Translations under genes and position numbers: made by a program
Assembly: GCA_036825195.1 (NCBI GenBank)
Contig: DAISYQ010000010.1
Span: 1 to 64,000 of the forward strand
Source of the DNA: UBA2210 sp036825195
Lineage (GTDB): Bacteria > Desulfobacterota > Syntrophia > Syntrophales > UBA2210
DNA: 64,000 nt
Reading direction: 5' to 3'
In this document: positions 12,652 to 20,824 of the stretch, piece by piece
How positions within the stretch are numbered: position 1 is the first letter of the stretch
Layout: each line of letters opens with the position of its first letter
The notes under the pieces: model-generated
The model's database searches: none
What the model was told of the DNA's origin: nothing
The model's input: the letters and a program-made list of their open reading frames with translations, nothing else

Positions 12652-13845
12652 ATGGCGAAGAAAAAATTTGAAAGAACAAAACCACATTTGAATATTGGAA
12701 CCATCGGACATGTCGATCATGGAAAAACTACATTGACTGCGGCTATAACAAAGCACCTGGCCTCTAAAGGCCTTGCCGAATTTATGCCCTTTGACTCAAT
12801 CGATAACGCTCCTGAAGAGAAGGAGAGAGGCGTTACGATCAATATCGCTCATGTTGAGTATCAAACTGAGAAAAGGCATTATGCTCATGTCGACTGTCCG
12901 GGCCATGCCGACTATATCAAGAATATGATATCTGGCGCCGCCCACATGGATGGTACCATACTGGTTGTGGCTGCTTCGGACGGCCCCATGCCGCAGACAA
13001 GAGAGCACATACTCTTGGCCCGACAAGTGCAGGTTCCCTATATTGTTGTATACATGAATAAGGTTGATCTGGTTGATGATCCGGAACTCCTTGATCTCGT
13101 CGAACTTGAGCTGAGAGAGCTTCTGACCGATTATGAATTCCCCGGTGACGATCTCCCGATTATACGCGGTTCGGCCTTGAAGGCACTGGAGAGCGATGAT
13201 CCGAATTCTGAAGATGTTAAGAGTATTTGGGAACTCATGGATGCCGTTGATGAGTATATCCCGGAGCCCGTTCGTGACCTCGAGAAACCCTTCCTGATGC
13301 CGGTTGGAGACGTCTTTACCATCTCCGGGCGTGGAACGGTTGTTACCGGTCGTGTTGACAGGGGTATCATAAAGACGGGTGAGGAAGTTGAAATAGTGGG
13401 AATCAGGCCCACCTTTAAAACGGTATGTACCGGTGTGGAAATGTTCCGTAAAACCCTCGATGAAGGACGGGCCGGTGACGATATCGGTATCCTTCTGAGG
13501 GGTACCAAACGGGAAGACGTTGAAAGAGGGCAGGTTGTGGCGAAACCTGGTTCAATCACCCCGCACACCAAATTTAAGGCGCAAGTGTACGTTCTTACGA
13601 AGGAAGAGGGTGGTAGACATACCCCGTTCTTCAACGGGTATCGGCCGCAGTTTTATTTCAGGACAACGGATGTGACGGGAGTTGCCTCGCTGCCCGAAGG
13701 GACGGAAATGGTAATGCCGGGAGACAACGTAGAGATTACGGCTGAACTGATAACCCCCATTGCTATGGAGGAGCAGTTGAGATTTGCTATCCGTGAGGGT
13801 GGTAGAACCGTTGGAGCTGGTGTCGTCAGCGAGATTATTGAATAA
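12652..13845 (+). CDS. tuf: elongation factor Tu
   Basis: EF-Tu delivers aminoacyl-tRNA to the ribosome as a GTP complex. GGAGG (12639-12643) is eight bases from ATG 12652 but only two from the in-frame ATG 12646, so I start at 12652 (397 residues). The GTPase motifs are GHVDHGKT (G1), DCPGHADY (G3) and NKVDL (G4, with Val in place of the more common Cys). Domains 2 and 3 are complete through the C-terminal GRTVGAGVVSEI. It lies 33 bases before rpsJ, joining the str group to the S10 operon. Confidence 0.96.
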   Translation: MAKKKFERTKPHLNIGTIGHVDHGKTTLTAAITKHLASKGLAEFMPFDSIDNAPEEKERGVTINIAHVEYQTEKRHYAHVDCPGHADYIKNMISGAAHMDGTILVVAASDGPMPQTREHILLARQVQVPYIVVYMNKVDLVDDPELLDLVELELRELLTDYEFPGDDLPIIRGSALKALESDDPNSEDVKSIWELMDAVDEYIPEPVRDLEKPFLMPVGDVFTISGRGTVVTGRVDRGIIKTGEEVEIVGIRPTFKTVCTGVEMFRKTLDEGRAGDDIGILLRGTKREDVERGQVVAKPGSITPHTKFKAQVYVLTKEEGGRHTPFFNGYRPQFYFRTTDVTGVASLPEGTEMVMPGDNVEITAELITPIAMEEQLRFAIREGGRTVGAGVVSEIIE

Positions 13846-13878
13846 AGAGCTGAAGGCTTGTACTTGACAGAGGATTAG

Positions 13879-14187
13879 ATGGAAAATCAAAAGATAAGAA
13901 TTCGTCTCAAGGCTTATGATTATAAGTTGCTTGACAGGTCTGCGCAGGACATTGTGGAGTCTGCAAAGAGGACGGGTGCGCGTGTTGCAGGTCCCATTCC
14001 TCTCCCGACGGTGATTAATAAATATTGCGTGAACAGATCTCCCAATGTTGATAAAAAATCTAGGGAGCAATTTGAAATCAGAACGCATAAGCGACTTATC
14101 GATATTGTGGAACCGACGCAGGCGACCGTAGATACGTTAATGAAACTTGATCTTTCGGCCGGTGTCGACGTAGAGATTAAGTTATAG
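13879..14187 (+). CDS. rpsJ: 30S ribosomal protein S10 (NusE)
   Basis: S10 is a 30S head protein and also the NusE transcription factor that contacts NusG. The 102 residues are standard, with KIRIRLKAYDYKLLD at the N-terminus and the SREQFEIRTHKRLIDI segment in the second half. It opens the S10 operon. A terminator-like hairpin follows it directly, before rplC, an unusual position for such an element. Confidence 0.97.
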   Translation: MENQKIRIRLKAYDYKLLDRSAQDIVESAKRTGARVAGPIPLPTVINKYCVNRSPNVDKKSREQFEIRTHKRLIDIVEPTQATVDTLMKLDLSAGVDVEIKL

Positions 14188-14200
14188 TCTTGGAAATTGT

Positions 14201-14237
14201 GAGGAGATGACCGATAGGCTCCATCTCCTCATTTTTT
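14201..14237 (+). terminator. terminator-like hairpin between rpsJ and rplC
   Basis: GAGGAGATG (14201-14209) pairs perfectly with CATCTCCTC (14222-14230), leaving a 12-base loop, and is followed at once by ATTTTTT. It looks like an intrinsic terminator, yet it sits inside the S10 operon 40 bases before the rplC start. It most likely acts as an attenuator or partial terminator. Confidence 0.7.
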
Positions 14238-14269
14238 GTCAAGAAATTGCATGGGAAATCGTAGATGTC

Positions 14270-14899
14270 ATGAAAAAGGGATTAATAGGCAAAAAATTGG
14301 GTATGACGCAGGTATTCTGGGATGACGGTTCCGTTATTCCTGTTACTGCCATTGAAGCTGGACCATGTGTTGTCATACAGAAGAAAACCAGTAAAGTGGA
14401 CGGATATGATGCCCTGCAACTCGGGTTTGATCGGGTCAAGGAGAAGGCGGTCAATAAACCCCTCAAGGGACATTTCAAAGGAGCCGATAAGGGATGTTTC
14501 AGGGTTTTGAGGGAGTTTAGGCTTGAATCTACCGACGATTACGAAGTTGGCTCGGAACTAAAGGCTGACCTCTTCGACGTGGGAGAATATGTAGATGTTG
14601 TCGGGACGACCAGAGGCCGAGGATTCGCGGGTGTAGTCAAGAGGCACGGATTCAAGGGTGGTAGGGCAACCCATGGTTCGATGTTTCACAGGGCGCCGGG
14701 ATCGATAGGGGCAAGTGCGTGGCCTTCCCGAGTTTTCAAGGGGAAGAGATTGCCGGGGCATATGGGTAATCGCCGACAGACGGTACAGAATTTAATGGTT
14801 GTCGGTATACGGCCGGAGCAAAATCTTATTCTGGTAAAAGGATCTGTCCCAAGCAGTAAGAATGGCTTTGTCTTGATCAAGAATTCTATTAAAATATAA
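14270..14899 (+). CDS. rplC: 50S ribosomal protein L3
   Basis: L3 is an early-assembly protein whose extension reaches toward the peptidyl transferase centre. I start at ATG 14270 (MKKGLIGKKLGMTQ), matching the family N-terminus. An in-frame ATG at 14207 would begin inside the upstream hairpin and add 21 residues unlike L3. The 209-residue product has the conserved RGRGFAGVVKRHGFKGG loop and HRAPGSIGA segment. It is followed by rplD after 17 bases. Confidence 0.95.
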   Translation: MKKGLIGKKLGMTQVFWDDGSVIPVTAIEAGPCVVIQKKTSKVDGYDALQLGFDRVKEKAVNKPLKGHFKGADKGCFRVLREFRLESTDDYEVGSELKADLFDVGEYVDVVGTTRGRGFAGVVKRHGFKGGRATHGSMFHRAPGSIGASAWPSRVFKGKRLPGHMGNRRQTVQNLMVVGIRPEQNLILVKGSVPSSKNGFVLIKNSIKI

Positions 14900-14916
14900 G
14901 GAAAGTAAGTGGTAAA

Positions 14917-15540
14917 ATGCCGGTTCTCAACGTATATGATATAGAAAAAACTAAGATAGCCGAATTGGAGCTCAGCGATCTTGTATTTGGCGCCGACGTA
15001 AATGAGCACATCCTGTATGAAGTTGTGAAGATGCAGCTTGCGAGCAGGAGGGCGGGTGGAGCCTCTACAAAGGGCAGAAGTGAAGTGCGCGGTGGCGGAA
15101 AGAAACCGTGGCGCCAGAAGGGTACGGGAAGAGCGAGATCTGGAACGTCGCGATCACCAGTCTGGAGGGGTGGCGGAATTGTCTTTGGTCCAAAACCCAG
15201 GGATTTTTCTTACAAGATTCCCAAAAAGGTGAGGAAGGCCGCGCTGAAGTCCGCTTTGAGTATGAAGGTAAAAGAGGATCGGGTGATTATACTCAGGGAC
15301 TTTCCCATGGATGAGATAAAAACAAAGAAATTCAAAGAAGTTCTTGACAGGTTTGAACTGGGAAAAACCCTCTTTGTGTTGGATGAAAAGAATACCATTC
15401 TGGAAAAATCATCAAAGAACATCAAAGATGTAAAAATGTTGAGATCAGAGGGTATCAATGTCTATGACCTGCTCAAGTATGATGATCTTGTTCTTCTGGA
15501 GCCCTCCGTGAAAAAGATAGAAGGAGTATTATTGTCATAA
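14917..15540 (+). CDS. rplD: 50S ribosomal protein L4
   Basis: L4 lines the polypeptide exit tunnel and, in E. coli, represses the S10 operon. The 207-residue protein has the tunnel loop region with GGGKKPWRQKGTGRARSGT (about 49-67) and the RSPVWRGGGIVFGPKPRDF segment. It ends in TAATG overlap with rplW, indicating translational coupling. Confidence 0.96.
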   Translation: MPVLNVYDIEKTKIAELELSDLVFGADVNEHILYEVVKMQLASRRAGGASTKGRSEVRGGGKKPWRQKGTGRARSGTSRSPVWRGGGIVFGPKPRDFSYKIPKKVRKAALKSALSMKVKEDRVIILRDFPMDEIKTKKFKEVLDRFELGKTLFVLDEKNTILEKSSKNIKDVKMLRSEGINVYDLLKYDDLVLLEPSVKKIEGVLLS

Positions 15541-15827
15541 TGGATATATATTCCGTCATAAGAAAACCGCTTGTTACAGAGAAAAGTACGATTGCCAGAG
15601 ATGAAGAAAATAAATATTTCTTCGAGGTGGATCGAAAGGCAACAAAGATAGATGTACGCAATGCCGTAGAAAAGATATTCAAAGTAAAAGTGGTTGATAT
15701 ACATACGATAAATGTAGCCGGTAAAAAGAAGAGAATGGGAAGAATTATCGGCAGGAAACGCGACTCGAAAAAGGCTATCATCACCCTCGCCCCTGGCAAT
15801 ACCATAGAAGTTCACGAGGGAGTTTAA
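15540..15827 (+). CDS. rplW: 50S ribosomal protein L23
   Basis: L23 lies at the tunnel exit and docks trigger factor and the signal recognition particle. The 95-residue product contains IRKPLVTEKST near the start and the basic loop KVKVVDIHTINVAGKKKRMG. Its ATG shares one base with the rplD stop codon. Confidence 0.96.
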   Translation: MDIYSVIRKPLVTEKSTIARDEENKYFFEVDRKATKIDVRNAVEKIFKVKVVDIHTINVAGKKKRMGRIIGRKRDSKKAIITLAPGNTIEVHEGV

Positions 15828-15849
15828 CAAGAAGAGGTTTTAGAGAGAT

Positions 15850-16671
15850 ATGGCACTGAAGGCATATAAACCGACATCTCCGGGTAAGAGATTTCAAACA
15901 TGCTCTACCTTTGAGGAAATAACAAAAACGAAGCCTGAGAAGGGCCTTGTAAAGTCCTTAACAAAATCCGGCGGGCGTAACAATCTGGGGCGGATGACAA
16001 GCAGGCATATCGGCGGAGGGCATAAGAGAAAATTCAGGGTCATAGATTTCCGGCGCGATAAGCTGGATATTCCCGCCAAGGTTGCCGCTATCGAATATGA
16101 TCCGAATCGTTCTTCGAGAATAGCGTTGCTTCATTACAGAGATGGGGAAAAGAGGTATATTCTCGCTCCGCTAGGCCTTGCAGTGGGAGATACGGTTATC
16201 AGCGGTGAAAATGAGGATATAAAGACAGGAAACACAATTCCGCTGAGAAATATACCGCTGGGTTCTTTAATACATAACTTGGAACTCAAAATGGGTAAGG
16301 GGGGACAGCTGATTCGTAGTGCCGGTTCCTATGGACAGCTTATGGCAAAGGAAGGTTCCTATGCTCAGGTTCGTCTACCGTCAGGAGAGGTCAGGAGGGT
16401 TCTGATGGGATGTAGGGCGACGATAGGGCAAATCGGTAATATCGATCATGAGAATATGAGTATTGGAAAAGCGGGTCGCGCACGATGGCTGGGCAGGAGA
16501 CCAAAGGTTCGAGGCGTCGTTATGAATCCCGTTGACCATCCGATGGGTGGTGGTGAGGGCAGGTCGTCCGGCGGCAGACATCCCTGTACACCGTGGGGTA
16601 TTCCAACGAAAGGTTACAAGACCAGAAAGAATAAAAATTCTGATAAGTATATTGTGAAGAAAAGAGGTTAG
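15850..16671 (+). CDS. rplB: 50S ribosomal protein L2
   Basis: L2 is required for subunit association and peptidyl transferase activity. The 273-residue protein shows GRNNLGRMTSRHIGGGHKRKFR (about 43-64) and the C-terminal region NPVDHPMGGGEGRSSGGRHP, which contains the His essential for activity in E. coli. It is separated from rplW by 22 bases and from rpsS by three. Confidence 0.97.
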   Translation: MALKAYKPTSPGKRFQTCSTFEEITKTKPEKGLVKSLTKSGGRNNLGRMTSRHIGGGHKRKFRVIDFRRDKLDIPAKVAAIEYDPNRSSRIALLHYRDGEKRYILAPLGLAVGDTVISGENEDIKTGNTIPLRNIPLGSLIHNLELKMGKGGQLIRSAGSYGQLMAKEGSYAQVRLPSGEVRRVLMGCRATIGQIGNIDHENMSIGKAGRARWLGRRPKVRGVVMNPVDHPMGGGEGRSSGGRHPCTPWGIPTKGYKTRKNKNSDKYIVKKRG

Positions 16672-16674
16672 AGT

Positions 16675-16959
16675 GTGGCGCGTTCAATAAAAAAAGGTCC
16701 ATATATTAATGAGAAGCTTCTAAAAAAGGTGCAGTCGGCGGAGTCTGCAGGAAGCAGGGCGGTGATAAAGACATGGTCCCGCCGTTCCATGATTATTCCC
16801 GATCTTGTAGGCCATACGTTTGCGGTACATAATGGAAAAAAATTCGTCCCTGTATATGTGACTGAAGATATGGTTGGACATAAACTGGGTGAATTTGCGC
16901 CAACGAGGACCTTTTACAGTCATGCCGGTGACAGAAAAACAAAGCTGAAAAAGAGATAA
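16675..16959 (+). CDS. rpsS: 30S ribosomal protein S19
   Basis: S19 is a 30S head protein near the A site. Translation begins at GTG 16675 (MARSIKKGPYINEKLLKKV), three bases after the rplB stop, with AAGAGG in the rplB end as the likely ribosome-binding site. The 94-residue sequence carries the family segment TWSRRSMIIPDLVGHTFAVHNGKKF and GEFAPTRTF. Confidence 0.96.
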   Translation: MARSIKKGPYINEKLLKKVQSAESAGSRAVIKTWSRRSMIIPDLVGHTFAVHNGKKFVPVYVTEDMVGHKLGEFAPTRTFYSHAGDRKTKLKKR

Positions 16960-16989
16960 ACAGAATCAGCATGTGGAGTTTTGTGACGA

Positions 16990-17322
16990 ATGGAAACTAA
17001 AGCAGTTGTGAAACATGTTCGTATATCACCACAGAAGGCACGGTTGGTGGTTGATCTGATACGAGGGAAAAAGGCTGAAGAAGCGGATACGATGCTCGGT
17101 TTTACCCGTAAAAAAGCCGCGCTCATTGTCCGGAAGGTATTGAAGTCCGCGATGGCAAACGCAGCCCAAAATCCCAATATAGATGAAAAGATACTGTATG
17201 TGAAACAGGTATATGTCGACCAGGGCCCGACAATGAAGCGATGGAGGGCACGGGCACAAGGAAGAGCAGCTCCTATACGAAAAAGAACAAGTCATATTAC
17301 GGTTGTGCTTGGTGAAGGGTAA
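16990..17322 (+). CDS. rplV: 50S ribosomal protein L22
   Basis: L22 contributes the second constriction of the exit tunnel and is a site of macrolide resistance changes. The 110 residues include RISPQKARLVVDLIRGKK (about 11-28) and the loop GPTMKRWRARAQGRAAPIRKRTSHI near the C-terminus, all in wild-type form. It lies between rpsS and rpsC in the canonical order. Confidence 0.96.
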   Translation: METKAVVKHVRISPQKARLVVDLIRGKKAEEADTMLGFTRKKAALIVRKVLKSAMANAAQNPNIDEKILYVKQVYVDQGPTMKRWRARAQGRAAPIRKRTSHITVVLGEG

Positions 17323-17341
17323 TCTATAAGGAGGTGGAGGT

Positions 17342-17989
17342 TTGGGACAAAAAGTAAATCCCATTGGATTCAGGTTGGGTGTCAATAAAACATGGAGCTC
17401 GAAGTGGTTCGCAGAACGGAATTACAGTGAGTTGCTTCATGAAGATATACGGATCAGAAAACATATACGGAATAAATTTTTCCATGCGGGTATATCCAAG
17501 ATAGAGATTGAAAGAGCTTCCGACAAGGCAAAAGTTAACATATATACAGCACGTCCCGGGATCATCATCGGTAGGAAGGGCACAGAGATTGAGAAGGTAA
17601 AGAAAGACATCGAAAAGATCATGACGGGTGATGTCATTATCAATATTCTGGAAGTACGCAAGCCCGAGACGGACGCACAGCTTGTCGCGGAGAATATCGC
17701 CCTGCAGTTGGTACGAAGGGTAAGCTTCAGAAGGGCCATGAAACGAGGTGTGACCACCGCCATGAAGTTCGGCGTCAAAGGTGTAAGAGTAGCCTGCGCC
17801 GGGAGATTGGGCGGAGCCGAGATGGCCAGGAGAGAATGGTACAGAGAGGGTCGGGTTCCTCTGCATACCTTGAGGGCGGATATCGATTATGGCTTTGCCG
17901 AGGCCCGTACGACTTATGGAATCATAGGAGTCAAGGTATTGATATTTAATGGCGAGGTTTTGCCGGACAGGAAAATAAGTCAGGGATAG
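17342..17989 (+). CDS. rpsC: 30S ribosomal protein S3
   Basis: S3 forms part of the mRNA entry site and helicase. Initiation is at TTG 17342, with AAGGAGG at 17328-17334 about seven bases upstream; the protein begins MGQKVNPIGFRLGV. The 215 residues contain the KH domain (RPGIIIGRKGTEIEKVKKDIEK) and the C-terminal domain with GRLGGAEMARREWYREGRVPLHTLRADIDYG. It precedes rplP by seven bases. Confidence 0.96.
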   Translation: MGQKVNPIGFRLGVNKTWSSKWFAERNYSELLHEDIRIRKHIRNKFFHAGISKIEIERASDKAKVNIYTARPGIIIGRKGTEIEKVKKDIEKIMTGDVIINILEVRKPETDAQLVAENIALQLVRRVSFRRAMKRGVTTAMKFGVKGVRVACAGRLGGAEMARREWYREGRVPLHTLRADIDYGFAEARTTYGIIGVKVLIFNGEVLPDRKISQG

Positions 17990-17996
17990 AATCGTT

Positions 17997-18419
17997 ATGT
18001 TAGCACCTAAGAGAGTAAAATACAGAAAGCTGCAGAAGGGACGCATTAAGGGTGAAGCCCATAAGGGAATTGCGGTGGCCTTCGGTGAATATGGACTCCA
18101 GGCAACGGAGAGTGGCCGGATTACCTCACGGCAAATAGAATCCGCTCGTATTGCAATAACCCGTCATGTGAAACGTGGCGGTAAGATATGGATTCGCATC
18201 TTCCCCCATAAATCAGTGACGAAAAAACCTGCCGAGACTCGTATGGGAAAAGGGAAGGGGTCTCCAGAAGAGTGGGTTGCCATAGTCAAAAAGGGTACGG
18301 TTCTCTATGAGATGGAAGGTGTTCCGAAGGATGTTGCTCGCGAAGCACTGAGATTGGCATCGTATAAGCTTCCTGTGGCGACCAAGTTTCTTTCCAGGGA
18401 GATATTTGATGAAAATTAA
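17997..18419 (+). CDS. rplP: 50S ribosomal protein L16
   Basis: L16 binds near the A-site tRNA and organises the 50S subunit. The 140-residue product begins MLAPKRVKYRKLQKGRIKGEA and contains the GGKIWIRIFPHKSVTKKPAETRMGKGKG stretch; RMGKGKG bears the Arg that is hydroxylated in some bacteria. Its 3' end overlaps rpmC by 11 bases. Confidence 0.97.
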   Translation: MLAPKRVKYRKLQKGRIKGEAHKGIAVAFGEYGLQATESGRITSRQIESARIAITRHVKRGGKIWIRIFPHKSVTKKPAETRMGKGKGSPEEWVAIVKKGTVLYEMEGVPKDVAREALRLASYKLPVATKFLSREIFDEN

Positions 18420-18603
18420 GGAAATCAGAGACCTGAGCGTTGACGAGTTAAAAGAAAAGGAAAAGAGTTTCGTTGAAGAGCTCTTCAAGCTTCGTATTAG
18501 GTTTGCAACGGGGCAACTAGAGTCTTCCGCTGCCATGAAGGGTGTTAAAAAGGACGTAGCCCGTGTAAAAACCGTTCTCAGAGAAAGAGGAGTCTCAAGG
18601 TAA
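18409..18603 (+). CDS. rpmC: 50S ribosomal protein L29
   Basis: L29 is a small helical-hairpin protein beside L23 at the tunnel exit. I choose ATG 18409 (MKIKEIRDLSVDELKE) over the adjacent in-frame TTG 18406, with AGGGA at 18396-18400 eight bases upstream. The protein has 64 residues, with the coiled helices ending in KKDVARVKTVLRERG. It overlaps the end of rplP by 11 bases. Confidence 0.95.
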   Translation: MKIKEIRDLSVDELKEKEKSFVEELFKLRIRFATGQLESSAAMKGVKKDVARVKTVLRERGVSR

Positions 18604-18604
18604 G

Positions 18605-18862
18605 ATGGATAACAGGGGTAACAAGAGAAGCATACAGGGGATGGTGGTAAGCGACAAAATGGATAAGACGGTTGTTGTCCTGACCGAACGTCTGGTAAAA
18701 CATCCTAAATTTCATAAGTATATAAAGAGACACGCCAAATACAAGGCCCACGATGAAGGGAATATCTGTGGCGTGGGAGATAAGGTAATGATTGTAGAAT
18801 CGCGCCCCTTAAGCAAAGATAAGAGATGGCGGGTATCTGAGATTTTGGAGAAGGCGAAGTAA
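18605..18862 (+). CDS. rpsQ: 30S ribosomal protein S17
   Basis: S17 is a primary 16S rRNA-binding protein. The 85-residue OB-fold product contains GMVVSDKMDKTVVVLTER and ETRPLSK-like VESRPLSKDKRWRV near the C-terminus. The ATG is two bases beyond the rpmC stop, so translation is probably coupled. Confidence 0.96.
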   Translation: MDNRGNKRSIQGMVVSDKMDKTVVVLTERLVKHPKFHKYIKRHAKYKAHDEGNICGVGDKVMIVESRPLSKDKRWRVSEILEKAK

Positions 18863-18890
18863 CAGAAATTTATAGCTGTGGGGTTTTGTT

Positions 18891-19259
18891 ATGATACAAA
18901 TGCAAACCTTTTTAAAGGTGGCGGATAATTCTGGAGCCAGGAAGGTCTGCTGTATAAAGGTTCTTGGCGGTTCGAGGCGGAGATATGCCAGTGTGGGAGA
19001 TGTTATCGTGGTCTCCGTTAAGGAAGCTATTCCCAATTCGAAGGTAAAAAAGGGAGACGTGCTGAAGGCCGTCGTTGTGAGAACAAGAAAGGAAATCGGT
19101 CGGAATGATGGTTCATACCTCAGATTCGACGAAAACTCCGCAGTCCTCATAAATGATCAGCATGAGCCGCTTGGAACAAGAATATTCGGACCGGTTGCCA
19201 GGGAACTTCGGGCAAAACAGTTTATGAAGATCGTATCCCTAGCTCCGGAAGTGATATAA
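18891..19259 (+). CDS. rplN: 50S ribosomal protein L14
   Basis: L14 sits at the subunit interface and is the docking site for the silencing factor RsfS. The 122 residues begin MIQMQTFLKVADNSGARKVCCIKVLGG and carry the GDVLKAVVVRTRKE and GTRIFGPVARELR motifs. A GGGG run lies before the ATG. Confidence 0.97.
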   Translation: MIQMQTFLKVADNSGARKVCCIKVLGGSRRRYASVGDVIVVSVKEAIPNSKVKKGDVLKAVVVRTRKEIGRNDGSYLRFDENSAVLINDQHEPLGTRIFGPVARELRAKQFMKIVSLAPEVI

Positions 19260-19299
19260 GAAATAAGCATTTTTTGAGCTTTTGATGGAGTTGCAGCGA

Positions 19300-19611
19300 A
19301 TGCATATAAAGAAAAATGATATGGTAAAAGTAATCGCCGGCAGGGAGAAGGGAAAGACCGGTAAGGTGCTTAAAGTTATCAGGGAAAAAAATCGCATCGT
19401 AATAGAAAAGACAAACCTGATAAAAAAACACCAGAGACCCACTGCAAGTGGTAAGGGCGGAATAGTAGAAAAGGAAGCCCCTCTTCATGTATCCAATGTC
19501 ATGCTTGTTTGTAGCAAATGTAATGACGGTGTAAAAGTTGGATACAAGGTGTTGGAGGATGGTAAAAAGGTGCGTATCTGTAATAAATGCCAAGAGCTAT
19601 TGGATGAGTAA
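19300..19611 (+). CDS. rplX: 50S ribosomal protein L24 with zinc-ribbon-like C-terminus
   Basis: L24 initiates 50S assembly. I start at ATG 19300 (MHIKKNDMVKVIAGREKGK), with GGAG at 19287-19290 nine bases upstream; the in-frame TTG 19282 and ATG 19285 add residues absent from the family. The KOW motif is in the first 35 residues. The C-terminal third has two Cys-X2-Cys pairs (VCSKCND and ICNKCQE) about 25 residues apart, suggesting a bound zinc. Such Cys-bearing L24 forms exist, but most L24 lack them. Confidence 0.95.
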   Translation: MHIKKNDMVKVIAGREKGKTGKVLKVIREKNRIVIEKTNLIKKHQRPTASGKGGIVEKEAPLHVSNVMLVCSKCNDGVKVGYKVLEDGKKVRICNKCQELLDE

Positions 19612-19625
19612 CCTGGGGAAAACAG

Positions 19626-20165
19626 ATGGCAAGATTAAAAAAATATTACTATGAAGAAGTGGCTCCTGCCTTAATCAAGGAGAATGGATATAAAAATCCC
19701 ATGCAGGTACCCAAGCTTGAAAAGATAGTAGTCAACATGGGCTTGGGTGAGGCTATACAGAATATCAAGATACTCGACAGTGCCGTTGAGGAACTTGCAA
19801 TGATCGTAGGTCAGAAACCGGTGATCACAAAGGCGCGAAAATCGATTGCTACCTTCAAACTGCGTCAGGGTATGTCAATAGGATGTATGGTGACCTTGAG
19901 AAGTGATAGGATGTACGAATTTCTGGACAGGCTTGTCAATGTAGCTATTCCAAGGATAAGGGATTTTAGGGGTATTTCACCACGGTCATTTGATGGCAGG
20001 GGGAATTTCTCTATGGGGATTAATGAACATTACATCTTCACCGAAATAGATTATGACAAGATTGATAAGGTAAAAGGGTTGAATGTTACTATTGTCACGA
20101 CGTCACAGACAGACGACGAGGCAAGACAATTATTAAAGTTAATGGGAATTCCATTTCGTAATTAG
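19626..20165 (+). CDS. rplE: 50S ribosomal protein L5
   Basis: L5 binds 5S rRNA and contacts the P-site tRNA. The 179-residue protein shows the N-terminal YYEEVAPALIKENGY, the central GQKPVITKARKSIATFKLR and the DFRGISPRSFDGRGNFSMG region. It lies between rplX and rpsN in the spc operon. Confidence 0.97.
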   Translation: MARLKKYYYEEVAPALIKENGYKNPMQVPKLEKIVVNMGLGEAIQNIKILDSAVEELAMIVGQKPVITKARKSIATFKLRQGMSIGCMVTLRSDRMYEFLDRLVNVAIPRIRDFRGISPRSFDGRGNFSMGINEHYIFTEIDYDKIDKVKGLNVTIVTTSQTDDEARQLLKLMGIPFRN

Positions 20166-20171
20166 GGAGGA

Positions 20172-20363
20172 ATGGGTGTGGCGAAGAAATCCTTGATAGC
20201 AAAAGCCAAGGCTAAGAAAAAATTTTCTGTTATGGAATACAATCGTTGTCCGTTGTGCGGAAGGCCGCGCGCCTATTATAGGAAATTTGATATGTGCAGG
20301 ATATGTCTGAGGAAGCGTTCCCTGAACGGAGAACTCCCGGGCGTCGTTAAATCAAGCTGGTAA
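20172..20363 (+). CDS. rpsN: 30S ribosomal protein S14, zinc-binding type
   Basis: S14 completes the 30S head. This is the short zinc-containing form: about 61-63 residues with Cys-X2-Cys pairs in RCPLCGRP and MCRICLRK. GGAGG at 20166-20170 lies five bases before the in-frame ATG 20172?and nearer family length is reached from the GTG 20178 (MAKKSLIAKAK), so the exact start is uncertain by two codons. The long Cys-free S14 form is not seen in the window. Confidence 0.94.
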   Translation: MGVAKKSLIAKAKAKKKFSVMEYNRCPLCGRPRAYYRKFDMCRICLRKRSLNGELPGVVKSSW

Positions 20364-20375
20364 AGGAGATGCACA

Positions 20376-20780
20376 ATGGGAATGACCGATCCTGTTGCCG
20401 ATATGCTGACAAGAATCAGAAACGCGAATCGCATGAAGTTTAAAAATGTAGACGTGTTGCTGTCGCGAATGAATTTGAACCTTGCGAAGGTGTTAAAGGA
20501 CACCGGATATATCAATGGGTTTGATGTCAGGAAGGGTGATAAAAAGACACATGGTATGCTGAGGATACATCTAAGATATACCGGTGCGAAGGGGAGTGTA
20601 ATAACCGGAATAGAAAGAGTGAGTAAGCCAGGCAGAAGGATATACTCGGGCAGTCAGGATATTCCAAAGGTTTTAAATGGATATGGAGTGGCTATCATTT
20701 CGACTTCCAAGGGGATCATGACCGACAAGCAGGCACAGACCTTAAATGTGGGTGGTGAAATTCTCTGCAATGTGTGGTGA
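20376..20780 (+). CDS. rpsH: 30S ribosomal protein S8
   Basis: S8 is a primary 16S-binding protein and, in E. coli, the translational regulator of the spc operon. The 134-residue product starts MGMTDPVADMLTRIRNA, with GGAG at 20365-20368 seven bases upstream, and ends with STSKGIMTDKQA and GGEILCNVW, which are family hallmarks. It lies 12 bases after rpsN. Confidence 0.97.
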   Translation: MGMTDPVADMLTRIRNANRMKFKNVDVLLSRMNLNLAKVLKDTGYINGFDVRKGDKKTHGMLRIHLRYTGAKGSVITGIERVSKPGRRIYSGSQDIPKVLNGYGVAIISTSKGIMTDKQAQTLNVGGEILCNVW

Positions 20781-20824
20781 GCGTAGATTTGTATAGCTGA
20801 TAAGATAAGGCAGGAGAGTTATTC

